Shown piece by piece: positions 8,890 through 18,637 of a stretch of 64,000 nucleotides of DNA (its first letter is position 1; the number at the start of each line of letters is the position of its first letter). The stretch comes from Pseudobutyrivibrio sp. ACV-2. GTDB taxonomy: Bacteria > Bacillota > Clostridia > Lachnospirales > Lachnospiraceae. The DNA lies in the NCBI RefSeq assembly GCF_900107545.1, contig NZ_FNQZ01000002.1:186001-250000 (forward strand). The letters run 5' to 3'. Below the pieces are notes generated by a model. That model was not told the origin of the DNA. It ran no database searches and saw nothing but the letters and a program-made list of their open reading frames with translations. The translations under genes were made by a program, and so were the position numbers.

Positions 8890-10284
8890 ATGAGTAGACA
8901 AGATTTTTACAAAAAATGTAGAGAGGAATATCCTACTTTCACATATCAGGGCTATTCCTATGAATTGACAGAGTCGGAAATCAGCATGGTATTCGACTTT
9001 TCTATAGACGGACTATCAGAGTTTCATCCTACCTGGAAAATACCACGCATAAACACCATCGCAAATGTTGATGAAGCCCTTATCGATGATATGGTGTTTT
9101 CACTTGGCATGGTTGAGCTTGTCAGCTATTGGAAAATTGCATGTCCGCCTACTGTTATCATTAAGAAGAAAAGCATATCTGCTGACCAGGCCAGCTGGTG
9201 GAAAAAGCTCTATTTCAATGGTCTTGGAGAATTCTATTATACCAATGGGATTGACGAAGACTTTGACGAGTTCATGACTATCAAATGTGAGAGCAAGCCT
9301 TCAGGCAGAGTGATTGAAAACCATTCCTCCCCATCAGTTTTTGGTGATAACAAACCAAAGGTCATGGTACCTGTAGGTGGTGGCAAGGATTCTGTAGTAT
9401 CTATTGAGCTATTAAAGAATAATGCAGATATCTATTGCTATGTCATTAACTCAAGAGGCGCCACTGACTCAACAGTTCAGGTGGCTGAGCTTACTGAGCG
9501 CACCATTTATGCAAAGCGTACCCTGGATAAAAACATGCTTGATTTAAATGCAAAGGGATTTTTAAATGGGCACACACCATTCTCTGCTTTGGTTGCATTT
9601 TCAAGTATCATTGCAGGATACCTAAATGGGCTTTCATATGTAGCCCTTTCAAATGAATCCAGCGCCAATGAATCTACTGTCCTTGACAGCTACGTAAATC
9701 ATCAGTACTCAAAGAGCTTTGAGTTTGAAGCTGATTTTAGAAACTATGAAAAAAAATTCATCGGCTCTGGTGTATATTACTTTAGCTTTTTACGTCCACT
9801 TTCAGAGCTTCAGATTGCCATGCTGTTTTCACGTTTTAAGAAATATCACGGCATTTTCAAAAGCTGTAATGTAGGCAGCAAACAGGATATATGGTGTGGT
9901 CACTGCCCTAAGTGTCTGTTCGTATATATCATTTTATCTCCGTTCCTCAGTATTGAGGAATTAGATACAATCTTTGGCAAGCGACTCTTCGAGGACGAAA
10001 CAATGATGGTGGATTTCGACAAGCTTTGCGGAATTCTGCCTGAAAAGCCATTTGAATGTGTGGGTAGTCGTGATGAGGTAAATGCTGCAATCACTGAAAC
10101 TATTAGTAAATATGCCGATTTACAGATTCCTCTTCCTACCCTTTTAGCTCATTATCAGGATGAGGCAGTTGTACCAACGATTGACTTTAAGAAATACGTA
10201 AGTCAGTTCGCATCTGAGCATGCCTTGGATGAATATTTTGAAAATATAATAAAGGACGCTTTAGCAAATGAAGGAAACAATTAG
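8890..10284 (+). CDS. murL: UDP-MurNAc-L-Ala-L-Glu epimerase (MurL-like)
   Basis: Predicted ATP-dependent epimerase that converts the terminal L-Glu of UDP-MurNAc-L-Ala-L-Glu to D-Glu, releasing AMP and PPi, as described for Xanthomonas MurL. The 464-residue protein has an N-terminal domain of about 150 residues, then a PP-loop nucleotide-binding motif VPVGGGKDS (about 161-169), an SNESSANES stretch, and a cysteine motif WCGHCPKC (about 336-343). The PP-loop agrees with AMP/PPi chemistry. The identification rests mainly on this architecture plus the overlapping downstream MurD-like ligase, the same pairing as murL-murD2. It overlaps murD2 by 17 bases. The alternative is an uncharacterised PP-loop ATPase. 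Confidence 0.75.
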   Translation: MSRQDFYKKCREEYPTFTYQGYSYELTESEISMVFDFSIDGLSEFHPTWKIPRINTIANVDEALIDDMVFSLGMVELVSYWKIACPPTVIIKKKSISADQASWWKKLYFNGLGEFYYTNGIDEDFDEFMTIKCESKPSGRVIENHSSPSVFGDNKPKVMVPVGGGKDSVVSIELLKNNADIYCYVINSRGATDSTVQVAELTERTIYAKRTLDKNMLDLNAKGFLNGHTPFSALVAFSSIIAGYLNGLSYVALSNESSANESTVLDSYVNHQYSKSFEFEADFRNYEKKFIGSGVYYFSFLRPLSELQIAMLFSRFKKYHGIFKSCNVGSKQDIWCGHCPKCLFVYIILSPFLSIEELDTIFGKRLFEDETMMVDFDKLCGILPEKPFECVGSRDEVNAAITETISKYADLQIPLPTLLAHYQDEAVVPTIDFKKYVSQFASEHALDEYFENIIKDALANEGNN

Positions 10285-11557
10285 AGATTTAGTTAAAGAT
10301 AAAAAGGTACTTATTCTTGGATTTGGTCGCGAGGGCCAGTCAAGCTTTAGAATGATTTCTTCTGTAGGAGGATTTACATGTCTTGACATCGCAGATGCCA
10401 ATGCGGTGAGCTCTGACCTTACAGCAATGCACAATGTTATCACAGGTGCAGGATATCTGAATTGTCTGGATGACTATGACGTAGTATTTAAAAGTCCAGG
10501 AATTGTTCTTCCAAAGGATATAAATGAATACAAATGCCACATAACCTGTCAGGCTGACCTTTTTCTGCAGGTTTTTGGTGCGCAAACTATAGGAATTACA
10601 GGAACTAAGGGAAAATCCACAACTTCTTCACTTTTATATCATATACTCAAGACATGTGGGAAAGATGTGCTTTTCGGCGGGAATATAGGTCTTCCTATAT
10701 TTGATATCACAGACCAGATTCATCCACGCACTATTATTGTGTTCGAGCTTTCCTGCCATCAGTTAGAATATGCACACTATTCTCCTGCCAAGGCAATCCT
10801 TTTAAATCTCTACGAGGATCACTTAGACCACTATGGTTCAGTAGAAAAATACTGGAAAGCAAAGCAAAACATTTATCGTAATCAGGACTATAATGACTAT
10901 CTGTTCTGTAATCCTGAATTTCTTCCAGCAAAGGGAGATTGCAAATCTACTATCGTAAAGGTTAGCAGTGGTGATTTACCGTTTGCATCCTTTGACGAAA
11001 TACCAGGTGTTACCCTTAGAGGCACACACAATCTTTTCAACACAGCATTTGTATATGATGTATGCAGAAGATACGATATTTCAAATCAGGAATTTATGGA
11101 TGCCCTTGCTACATTTAAAACACTTGCCCACAGATTACAGTTCATCGGCAAGCTAGACGATGTAGATTACTATGATGACTCTATTTCCACCACCGTAGAA
11201 TCTGCTATCAGCGCCATTAAAGCCATCCCAAATGCTGGTACTATTTTGCTTGGTGGAATGGACAGAGGTATTGATTACGATCCTCTTGTAGAATTTTTAC
11301 AGACTAGAAACCTTGAGCATATCATCTTAATGTATGATAGTGGCAAGGTATTACTTGATAAATTAAGCAGTGTGGCATCAGATGCATTTATGGAGCATGT
11401 TCATTACATAGAAGATCTTGGTGCTGCATGTGAATTTGTAAAGAGCAATGCCAGCAAGGGAACTGCAGTTATTCTTTCTCCTGCTTCTGCAAGCTACGGA
11501 GTATTCAAGAATTTCGAGCAGCGTGGTGACTTCTTTAAGGAGCATATAGGCTTATAA
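10268..11557 (+). CDS. murD2: UDP-MurNAc-L-Ala--L-glutamate ligase (MurD2-like Mur ligase)
   Basis: Mur ligase of 429 residues. It has a Rossmann-like N-terminal domain (VLILGFGREGQSS), the ATP-binding P-loop GITGTKGKSTTSS (about 112-124), the central-domain motifs GGNIGLPIFD and EDHLDHYGS, and a C-terminal domain with YYDDSISTTVESAISA and GGMDRGIDY. It resembles MurD but is shorter at the N-terminus. Because it starts inside the murL-like gene, I infer the MurD2 role, adding L-Glu to UDP-MurNAc-L-Ala before epimerisation. A standard D-Glu-adding MurD cannot be excluded from sequence alone. Cytoplasmic. Confidence 0.78.
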   Translation: MKETIRDLVKDKKVLILGFGREGQSSFRMISSVGGFTCLDIADANAVSSDLTAMHNVITGAGYLNCLDDYDVVFKSPGIVLPKDINEYKCHITCQADLFLQVFGAQTIGITGTKGKSTTSSLLYHILKTCGKDVLFGGNIGLPIFDITDQIHPRTIIVFELSCHQLEYAHYSPAKAILLNLYEDHLDHYGSVEKYWKAKQNIYRNQDYNDYLFCNPEFLPAKGDCKSTIVKVSSGDLPFASFDEIPGVTLRGTHNLFNTAFVYDVCRRYDISNQEFMDALATFKTLAHRLQFIGKLDDVDYYDDSISTTVESAISAIKAIPNAGTILLGGMDRGIDYDPLVEFLQTRNLEHIILMYDSGKVLLDKLSSVASDAFMEHVHYIEDLGAACEFVKSNASKGTAVILSPASASYGVFKNFEQRGDFFKEHIGL

Positions 11558-11576
11558 TTTTTTATGAGGTATAACG

Positions 11577-11858
11577 ATGGGACGACGGTCAAAATCGGAT
11601 TTTTTAAAAGAAAAGGGCCCAGCAGTTAAACACTGTACCAATTGTGGATGTAGAATTCCTTTAAGTTCTGAGTACGAATTGTGCAAGGAATGCATGAAAA
11701 AGGAGCTCTTTCCAAAGGTAAAAGATTATATAATTGAAAACGAATACGTAAACGAGATGTTACTTGCCGCAGAGCTCGGCATCGACAAATCAATCATTCA
11801 TGAATGGATTCATGAAGGTCACTTAGAATATAGAAAAAATAATTTTCCAAAACAATAA
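11577..11858 (+). CDS. Small zinc-ribbon protein with a helix-turn-helix-like tail
   Basis: Protein of 93 residues, 19 bases after murD2 and probably in its operon. The N-terminal half carries two cysteine pairs (CTNCGC and CKEC, about residues 20-39) in a zinc-ribbon arrangement. The C-terminal half (LLAAELGIDKSIIHEWIHEG) looks like a small DNA-binding helix-turn-helix. It resembles the short flagellar/YvyF-like zinc-ribbon proteins of Firmicutes, but I do not recognise a function. The start is ATG at 11577 after TGAGGT. A bidirectional terminator overlaps its stop codon. Confidence 0.75.
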   Translation: MGRRSKSDFLKEKGPAVKHCTNCGCRIPLSSEYELCKECMKKELFPKVKDYIIENEYVNEMLLAAELGIDKSIIHEWIHEGHLEYRKNNFPKQ

Positions 11859-11887
11859 TAGAGGGGCTTCAATGCCCCTCTATTATT
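11854..11887. terminator. Bidirectional intrinsic terminator
   Basis: AATAATAGAGGGGC pairs with GCCCCTCTATTATT around the loop TTCAAT. It serves the convergent zinc-ribbon gene (+) and the YhaN-like gene (-). Confidence 0.85.
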
Positions 11888-11893
11888 ATAGTT

Positions 11894-14566
11894 TTACAAT
11901 CGGCTGTCGTGACAAGTGAAATAAATCGTCTGTCGCTGTTCAGCTATTTTGCTAAGGAGTTTTAATGACTCCTTTATTTTTTTGTCATCAAAATTGGTGA
12001 ATGGATCGTCCAAAATAAGGATAGGCTTTTCTTCTGGATACAGTACATCCACAAGAGCAAGTCGTGAACACAATGCCACCAGATCCTGATATCCCTGAGA
12101 GAGGTATTCTCCGCTCTTGGTGTTGCCTGAATAGGAAAGCTTTATATTCAAATCCATATCCAGCTCAAAATCCTCAACAGCGTAACCTGAGTTTGTACCA
12201 CCTGGGCCATCTATAAGACCTAAATATTTATGCAAACCATTTTGAAGCGGCTGCATGTATTTTGATAAAAAGCTTTCTCTGGCTTTCTGCAGCAAATCCT
12301 CTGTTTTAGAAAGAACTGCAGCATTTTTCTTGTATTCCTTTTCAGTAGCTTCAAGACGCTCAAGCTGCTCTGATACATCTGAAAGTCTTTCAACCTCTTC
12401 AAGTGAGCTGGAAAGATTTTCCTTTTCCTGCATTATCTGACGATTGATTTCCATAATCTGGTCATCCAAGGCTGTCTGCTGTCTCTGTAAATCGTCTACA
12501 GACTGAACCTGTTCGTTCACATCATATTCTGCTTCGAATTTGCTTATTTCAGCCTTTAAGGCACCTATTCTCTCAGCTATAGCCTCATACTCACGCTTTT
12601 TGATACCGATAGTCTGTACCTGTTCTGTGCGCTCTAGTGAAGCATCCACCGGGAATCTGGACAGCACATTTTTAATATCAATGTCGAGAGTACGAATAGT
12701 ATTTTCATGTCTAGCAATGCTTTCAAGCTGAGCAAGGTACTCGCTGTATCTGTTGGCATCCTTTTTCAGCTGAGAGAGGAATTCGTATTCTCCACCCATG
12801 TCGTAAAGATTGATGCCATAAGCAGATGCAAAAGGTTGAATCTTGGTGTAAAGCTCAAGCTGTAAATCGGCCAGTTCATCAAGTGTACCTTCAGCCTCCT
12901 GATGACGTGACTGTTCTTCATCTAACAGGTGTCTATACTGGTCAAGCTTGCGCCTGATTTCATAAACATTTTCCTGCATGGAAGATGCTCTGGTTAAAAG
13001 GAAATTCGATAGGAATTCCTCACACTCTTCCTTTAATTCGTTCAGTTCAAGCTTTGTTTCTTCAAGGGCTTCCTGCTCATCTGAAATACGGCCTTCAATT
13101 TCCAGTTCTGATGCAATTCTTGCATGATATGCTTTTCGGCCTGTGATAATAAGTATTATGACATCTAATATGCTGGCGATGAAGCTACCATATTCGATGA
13201 TTCTACCAAGCTCATTGTCCAGGAAATTGGTAAATAGAATTCCTGTGAGAATGAAAATGATAAGAAGTATAGTACCTAATATATGCCAAACATTAATGCT
13301 CTTACTTTTCTTGTGCTTTTCATCAGCAGCCTTTTCTGCCTGCATCATCAAAAGTCGCTCGTTACTTTGATCTACACGGGCTTCTAGTCCTGTGATAAGC
13401 GTAGTCTGTCTTTCTATATGGGCCAACTGCTCGTCTGTAGGCACCAGCTTGTCAAAGAAAAACTTAAGCTCTGTCAGCTGGCGGCTGGCATCCTCTGATA
13501 GTTTGGAGTGCTCTGCTTTTGCTCTAAGCTCTGCAAGATTGGCTGCCATTTTATTCCATAGGGCAAATTCACTATCATCTGGGATTTTGTTTTCAAATGG
13601 TTTTTCAAACACAGGAGTTTCCTTTTCCTGCTCGTCGGTGAGTCCCTTTACTGCACGCTCATGAACAGCCAAATCTCTGTCGGTCTGTTCAAGCATGGCG
13701 ATTTCTTCGTCAGATGGAACTCCTGCTGCAAAAAACTCATCTAAAACTGCTATTCGCTCCTGCTCATTTTTAAGTGTGTCAATGCGGGTGCGATAGGCTC
13801 CAAGCTCCTGCTCTCTTTTACTCTGTAGCTGAATTGTTTCTGCGAGTTTTTGCTTTTCAGCCTGTAGACGGCCTAAGGTATCCTGTTTTTCCTCAACAAG
13901 ACAGCTCATAGCCTCCACACTCTCTTCCAATGCTGGGAGCTTTTCGTATTCTTCTTTTAATTTGTTTATTTCATTTTTGATGCTGACAAGCTTGCCAGGG
14001 TTGACCTTGCTGTTTCTGGTGTAGCTGGTTCTGGCATCTTTTATACTCTTTAAAGCCACATCGAAATTGCTGATGTCATCCTTTGCAGCTGCAAGATTTC
14101 CCATTTTTGCATTGAGGGAATCGGTCATGCCAGTGCCAAGAGACGTCTGCGGAATATAGACACTTTTTTCAAAGGAATCCCTATCTACCCTAAAGAGCTC
14201 TTCACCGATGTTTTCTGTAAAATCTAAAGATGCAAGTCCGGTAACATTGTCATATAAAGCAAAAGTGTCATCCTTGTCTGTCTGACCGAAGGTGCGCTCT
14301 ATTCGATACTCTTTATCCTTGGTGGAAAATACGATGTTTCCGCCACATACACTTCCATCCCATGGAAGATAATGGTTACGTTCAAGCAGCTTCTTTTTCG
14401 TGTTTGGTGAATATTCAAGGCCGTAAAACATAGCCTTCATAAATACAGAAAATGTGGTTTTACCCCAACCATTTTCCTGAAGAATAGAATTAAAGCCATC
14501 TTTGAAATCGTATTTAAAGTTGTTAATTTTGCCAAAATGGGCTATATGGCACGATATTAATTTCAT
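11894..14566 (-). CDS. YhaN-like SMC/Rad50-type ATPase with central membrane segments
   Basis: Protein of 890 residues with the Rad50/SbcC half-ATPase layout. The N-terminal nucleotide-binding motif is QENGWGKTTFSVFMKAMFYG (first P-loop glycine replaced by Q), followed by long coiled coils, two hydrophobic helices near the middle (about 428-478), a second coiled coil and a C-terminal Walker B ILILDDPFTNFDD. The signature-like GEYLSQGYQDLVALCSRLAL is also present. Central membrane helices distinguish the YhaN family from SbcC. It follows the metallophosphoesterase gene with a 4-base ATGA overlap, the YhaO-YhaN order, and the two probably form a nuclease complex in DNA repair or processing. The biological role is not established. 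Confidence 0.85.
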   Translation of the reverse strand: MKLISCHIAHFGKINNFKYDFKDGFNSILQENGWGKTTFSVFMKAMFYGLEYSPNTKKKLLERNHYLPWDGSVCGGNIVFSTKDKEYRIERTFGQTDKDDTFALYDNVTGLASLDFTENIGEELFRVDRDSFEKSVYIPQTSLGTGMTDSLNAKMGNLAAAKDDISNFDVALKSIKDARTSYTRNSKVNPGKLVSIKNEINKLKEEYEKLPALEESVEAMSCLVEEKQDTLGRLQAEKQKLAETIQLQSKREQELGAYRTRIDTLKNEQERIAVLDEFFAAGVPSDEEIAMLEQTDRDLAVHERAVKGLTDEQEKETPVFEKPFENKIPDDSEFALWNKMAANLAELRAKAEHSKLSEDASRQLTELKFFFDKLVPTDEQLAHIERQTTLITGLEARVDQSNERLLMMQAEKAADEKHKKSKSINVWHILGTILLIIFILTGILFTNFLDNELGRIIEYGSFIASILDVIILIITGRKAYHARIASELEIEGRISDEQEALEETKLELNELKEECEEFLSNFLLTRASSMQENVYEIRRKLDQYRHLLDEEQSRHQEAEGTLDELADLQLELYTKIQPFASAYGINLYDMGGEYEFLSQLKKDANRYSEYLAQLESIARHENTIRTLDIDIKNVLSRFPVDASLERTEQVQTIGIKKREYEAIAERIGALKAEISKFEAEYDVNEQVQSVDDLQRQQTALDDQIMEINRQIMQEKENLSSSLEEVERLSDVSEQLERLEATEKEYKKNAAVLSKTEDLLQKARESFLSKYMQPLQNGLHKYLGLIDGPGGTNSGYAVEDFELDMDLNIKLSYSGNTKSGEYLSQGYQDLVALCSRLALVDVLYPEEKPILILDDPFTNFDDKKIKESLKLLSKIAEQRQTIYFTCHDSRL

Positions 14567-15648
14567 TCTATATCCTCCCCCATTATGGCTCTAATGCCAA
14601 GTTCTATTATTTTTGCTTTTTCATCTTCGTTCATGTCCTGAGCCTGAACCAAGCGGACAAACTCTCCCTTTAGGGATTTGTCGTACTGGAAGCTGTCGTA
14701 ATCTACCAGTGTTTTGGTATGGTCATAACATTTCACGAAAAAATATTTATTTTCAAACATTCTGACGAAGCGGGCTATATCAAGCTCGTCATCAAGCTCA
14801 CGCTCTCCAGTGAGAACGAATTTAATCAAATCCTGGGGATCCACATCATCAAGACGTCTCTTGGCTTTAGCTACTGTGGCCTGAATGTCCATCTCGGCTG
14901 TAACAGGGACTTCTATCTCATGAAGTCTGCGCTTTGCAAATGGAATAAACTCAGACTCAATATGACCATCATTTATTTCAAGAACCACAAAGCCCTTGTC
15001 TCCTGTCTCGTCAAAGCCTCGGCCCTCAAGACAGCCTGGGTAGCAGTAAACTCCTCTGTCATCAAGCTGTTCATATATGTATTTATGAATGTGACCAAGG
15101 GCAAGGTAATCTATGAATTTGCCCTTTAGGGCAGTGGTGTTTATAATCTCCGCTCCGTCCTTGCCGTCGTAGTCAGACTGCTGACCGTGAAGCATGACGA
15201 TATTGATAGCTGCAGAATTAAGTACCAGACGCTGTGCCAGGGTAGAGACATTGGAAGAATTAATCTCCATTCCTGAAATAACCACATCGTCGCATTCGTA
15301 ACTAGTCCAGCCCTCATCTGAAAACATATGAAAATTGGCAGGTATTTCATCTATACCTGGCTCCATAAAATCACATCTGTCATGGTTGCCCTTTAAATAG
15401 TAGAATTCAATCTCTGGATGCGACACAATCTGCTCTACCACACGCTTTTTTACTTCCTTGCGAATGTGGGTTTTGTCGAACAAATCTCCGGCAATGAGAA
15501 TCGCCCTCACATCATTGTCATGGGCGTACTCTACCATGCGCTCGTAGGTTTCAATTAACTCTGAGCGCCTGAGAAGTGCCTGTTCTTTATCTAAATTGCT
15601 TTCCATTTTGGAGTCTAGGTGCAGGTCTGCACAATGAATAATACGCAT
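14563..15648 (-). CDS. YhaO/SbcD-like metallophosphoesterase
   Basis: Predicted DNA exonuclease subunit of 361 residues partnering the YhaN-like ATPase. Calcineurin-type metal-binding motifs appear in order: IIHCADLHLDS (DxH), AILIAGDLFDKTH (GD), YYLKGNHDRCD (GNHD), VMLHGQQSD and YLALGHIHKY (GHxH). The C-terminal third is the family's capping region. The stop overlaps the downstream ATG, so translation is coupled. The region upstream, to the mcp terminator, is short and AT-rich and probably holds the promoter. Confidence 0.9.
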   Translation of the reverse strand: MRIIHCADLHLDSKMESNLDKEQALLRRSELIETYERMVEYAHDNDVRAILIAGDLFDKTHIRKEVKKRVVEQIVSHPEIEFYYLKGNHDRCDFMEPGIDEIPANFHMFSDEGWTSYECDDVVISGMEINSSNVSTLAQRLVLNSAAINIVMLHGQQSDYDGKDGAEIINTTALKGKFIDYLALGHIHKYIYEQLDDRGVYCYPGCLEGRGFDETGDKGFVVLEINDGHIESEFIPFAKRRLHEIEVPVTAEMDIQATVAKAKRRLDDVDPQDLIKFVLTGERELDDELDIARFVRMFENKYFFVKCYDHTKTLVDYDSFQYDKSLKGEFVRLVQAQDMNEDEKAKIIELGIRAIMGEDIE

Positions 15649-15710
15649 AGTTTCTCCCTAACATAAAATTCTCCCAATTTAAAGTTATTTTAACATATAC
15701 AAATAAAAAA

Positions 15711-15736
15711 AACGAGGGCACCAAGGGCACCCTCGT
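15711..15736 (-). terminator. Intrinsic terminator after the chemoreceptor gene
   Basis: AACGAGGG pairs with CCCTCGTT. Read on the minus strand it is followed by eight T residues, just past the mcp stop at 15750. Confidence 0.88.
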
Positions 15737-15749
15737 TATAATATTTATG

Positions 15750-17807
15750 TTAATCCTCAAGTTTGAACTGTCTGACGACTTTTGTAAGATTATCAGAAAT
15801 ACCGTTCTGTTTATCAGACATATTGTTGATTTCTGCAACTGTCTCTGACAGGTTCTCAACTGAATCCATTACCTCACCACTGTTGGCAGCTGTATTCTGA
15901 GTAGCTTCCGCAATGTTCTGAAGCGCAAGTCGAACCTCGCTCATAATATTCTGAATAGAATCAGTCATAACTGAAAGCTTTTCAGATGAATCCTTGATAG
16001 ATTCTGCATCCTGTCCATATCTTTCAGCTACTGCTACAAAGTTCTTGTAATCAGGAGTAACTGTTCCAGATACATAATCAAGAAGTGATTTTGCATTTGT
16101 TTCCAGTCCCTCAAAAGCACCCTGAATAGCTGAAATTGTTTCCTGTATCTTTTCAACTGAATCGGTAGTCTGACCTGCCAGCTTTCCGATTTCTGTAGCA
16201 ACTACAGCAAATCCCTTGCCCTGTTCACCAGCACGTGCTGCCTCGATGGATGCATTAAGTGAAAGCAGCGTAATCTGATCTGCAATATCAGCAATAACAC
16301 TTGCCATTTCACCGATATTTTCAACAACCTTAGACTGGGCAATACTTTCTTCAAGCTTTGTCTGGAAGTTGCTCTGTAAGGTCTGTGATTTATCAAAGGC
16401 TTCCTGACTTTCCTTACCAATTGCATTTGCTCGCTTTTGAATATCAACTGCCAGCTCTAAGCTGCCCTTTGTTTCTTCGTTAAGGTTGTCAGCAGACTGA
16501 GCAACTTGGTCTACAGACGCTGAAAGCTCTTCTGTTGCAGCTGAAGAATTCATCATATCGGCATTAACAGCTGTCATGATATCTACAATTTTGTCGAACT
16601 CTATCTTTAAGTCCTGAGCAGCAACCTTTAGCTTACTGCTTGAATCGTTAATATCAATTGAGTAGTCTGCAATACTGCTGATTACGCCCTTGTTATTTCC
16701 GTACATTTCGTTAAGAGAATCAGACATGACTGCCAGCTCATCTTTACCCCTAACAGAAAGCTTATCAACTGTGAAATCACCTTCAGCAAGCTCAGAAGCA
16801 AAATTCTGAACCCTTCTGATTGTCTTTGCAATACCACCAATACCAAACACTATTATGATAGTTGCAACAACAACTGCTGCAATACATACAAATACAAGGA
16901 TGTTTATAAGCAGATAGATAGGTCTCATCAGCTCATAGGCTTCAATTGCAATCATGAACTTCCAGCCTGTTTCTGGGATGGTATCATAGTAAACTCTATA
17001 CTCTGTCTTTCCATCTGTATAACCGCTAGTACCAGATTCATTTGCAATAACTTCCTTACCCATTGTTGCAAATGATGTGTTTGAGTCATCCAAGATGTTG
17101 GCGCTATCCTGAACCTTTTGATCATCGTAGCCAGCGATAAGGATACCTTCGCCTGTAGTTAAGATACCAACACCAGTCCGGCCAACCTTTACATTTCCAA
17201 TAATCTCGGTAATAGAAGAAAGCTCTATGTCAACTGTAACGCAGCCGATTTTTGTTCCATTTACAATAATAGGAGTAGAGCAAGATGACATAATTACTCC
17301 TGATGAAGGATCATAATATGGGTCTGTAATCGCAGCGTCATTTGATGCCATAGCGTTTGTATAATATTCTTGTGAGAAATAATCATACTCTGCATTGCTA
17401 TATTCCCATGTAGTTGTATGACCGTTGCCATCCTTCATTACATATGGACCATAATACTGCTGCTCAGGATCATATGCATAAGGTTCGAACCAAAGACCAG
17501 AGCCCAAGACAATATCATTACTGTCTATCATATTCTCCAGCATTTTCTCATAGTTTCCCCACTCAGTGTAGGTATATGAGTTTGCCACGCTTACTGCAAT
17601 AGCATCTGCCAAAATCTCAACTTCCATCAGCTTGGCTACAATTTCTTCATCGTTAGCACGCAACTCAGCATCCATAGCCTGCTGCGTCTTGTCGTCCACA
17701 AGATTTTGGCTTGAAACTGCAGAAATTATCGTTAGTACAATTTGTGCTACAACCAGCACTGGCAAAATAAGTACTAACATCTTAGTTCCGATCTTCTTAA
17801 AGTTCAT
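15750..17807 (-). CDS. Methyl-accepting chemotaxis protein with dCache sensor
   Basis: Transmembrane chemoreceptor of 685 residues. It has an N-terminal membrane helix (about 8-28), a periplasm-facing double-Cache-type domain (about 30-280, with [12 protein letters not shown] and GSSCSTP-like segments), a second helix (about 290-315), HAMP, and a long cytoplasmic signalling coiled coil with the hairpin tip [21 protein letters not shown] place the start at ATG 17807, where GGACGGGGGG lies 6 bases upstream; an ATG nine codons further upstream has no such site. It follows the double-receiver protein with 23 bases between. The attractant is unknown. Confidence 0.92.
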   Translation of the reverse strand: MNFKKIGTKMLVLILPVLVVAQIVLTIISAVSSQNLVDDKTQQAMDAELRANDEEIVAKLMEVEILADAIAVSVANSYTYTEWGNYEKMLENMIDSNDIVLGSGLWFEPYAYDPEQQYYGPYVMKDGNGHTTTWEYSNAEYDYFSQEYYTNAMASNDAAITDPYYDPSSGVIMSSCSTPIIVNGTKIGCVTVDIELSSITEIIGNVKVGRTGVGILTTGEGILIAGYDDQKVQDSANILDDSNTSFATMGKEVIANESGTSGYTDGKTEYRVYYDTIPETGWKFMIAIEAYELMRPIYLLINILVFVCIAAVVVATIIIVFGIGGIAKTIRRVQNFASELAEGDFTVDKLSVRGKDELAVMSDSLNEMYGNNKGVISSIADYSIDINDSSSKLKVAAQDLKIEFDKIVDIMTAVNADMMNSSAATEELSASVDQVAQSADNLNEETKGSLELAVDIQKRANAIGKESQEAFDKSQTLQSNFQTKLEESIAQSKVVENIGEMASVIADIADQITLLSLNASIEAARAGEQGKGFAVVATEIGKLAGQTTDSVEKIQETISAIQGAFEGLETNAKSLLDYVSGTVTPDYKNFVAVAERYGQDAESIKDSSEKLSVMTDSIQNIMSEVRLALQNIAEATQNTAANSGEVMDSVENLSETVAEINNMSDKQNGISDNLTKVVRQFKLED

Positions 17808-17830
17808 AGTGTACCCCCCGTCCCCAAATG

Positions 17831-18595
17831 TCACTCACTCTGTTTTAAGAAAATGTTTTCAATTGCATTTATTATTTTGGTTTGCATTGGTGGCTTTACG
17901 AAATAGCCTGCAGGCTTCAAATCAAGAACTGCATCTACATGCTCTTTATCTGCTATTCCTGTTAAAAAGATTACAGGCACATCCTTGACATCATCCTCGG
18001 CCCTTATCATCTCAAGAGTCTGTCTTCCGTCAACGACTGGCATTTCGTAATCCAAAATAATCAAATCCGGTTTATCTGTTCCCATAGCCTTCATGCACTG
18101 AGCTGCTGATGTTGCCAGTGTCACTCTGTATTTATCCTGAAGCATATTTCTCATGTTGCGAAGCAATACTGGGTTGTCATCCACAACGATAATATGCTTT
18201 TTATCTGTTTCCTCTACTGCATTCAAAATCGCATCGGCATTCATATTGAATTCCTTGCAGATGCTTTGAATAAGCAGTTCCTTGGAAGGTTGCGCCACAT
18301 GCTTGCACTGTCCTGAATAATAGTAGGAGATAAACATTTGCTTTTTTGTCTCCCTGCCATAAGTGAGTACCGGAAGCTCTGAGTTAAATTCACGAATAGC
18401 CTCAAATACTTCCTCATGATTTAACTCGAAATCATCAATATCCATAAGCACAAGTTCCGGGTTATATAGCTTCAGCATACTCCTTACGATTTTTGCGCTG
18501 TCAGTGCATAGCTGGGTATGAAAGTGATGTGAAAGATAGGAATTAACATCCGAGGTGTCGTTGTTAAAATCCCCAACAATAAGTATTTTGCGCAT
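17831..18595 (-). CDS. Tandem double-receiver response regulator without output domain
   Basis: Protein of 254 residues made of two receiver domains. The C-terminal one (about 134-254) looks functional: acidic pair in VVDDN, phosphoacceptor in [13 protein letters not shown], threonine in FLTG and lysine in YFVKPP. The N-terminal one (about 1-120) keeps an aspartate in LVLMDIDD but its acidic pair is replaced (VGDFN) and the conserved lysine is absent, so it is probably a pseudo-receiver. There is no DNA-binding or enzymatic domain. It sits between the hybrid kinase and the chemoreceptor, which suggests a phosphorelay intermediate or a chemotaxis-coupled adaptor. Confidence 0.85.
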   Translation of the reverse strand: MRKILIVGDFNNDTSDVNSYLSHHFHTQLCTDSAKIVRSMLKLYNPELVLMDIDDFELNHEEVFEAIREFNSELPVLTYGRETKKQMFISYYYSGQCKHVAQPSKELLIQSICKEFNMNADAILNAVEETDKKHIIVVDDNPVLLRNMRNMLQDKYRVTLATSAAQCMKAMGTDKPDLIILDYEMPVVDGRQTLEMIRAEDDVKDVPVIFLTGIADKEHVDAVLDLKPAGYFVKPPMQTKIINAIENIFLKQSE

Positions 18596-18637
18596 TTTCC
18601 AATTCTCCTTGTATTACCTGTGTTATTACTTGTGAAT

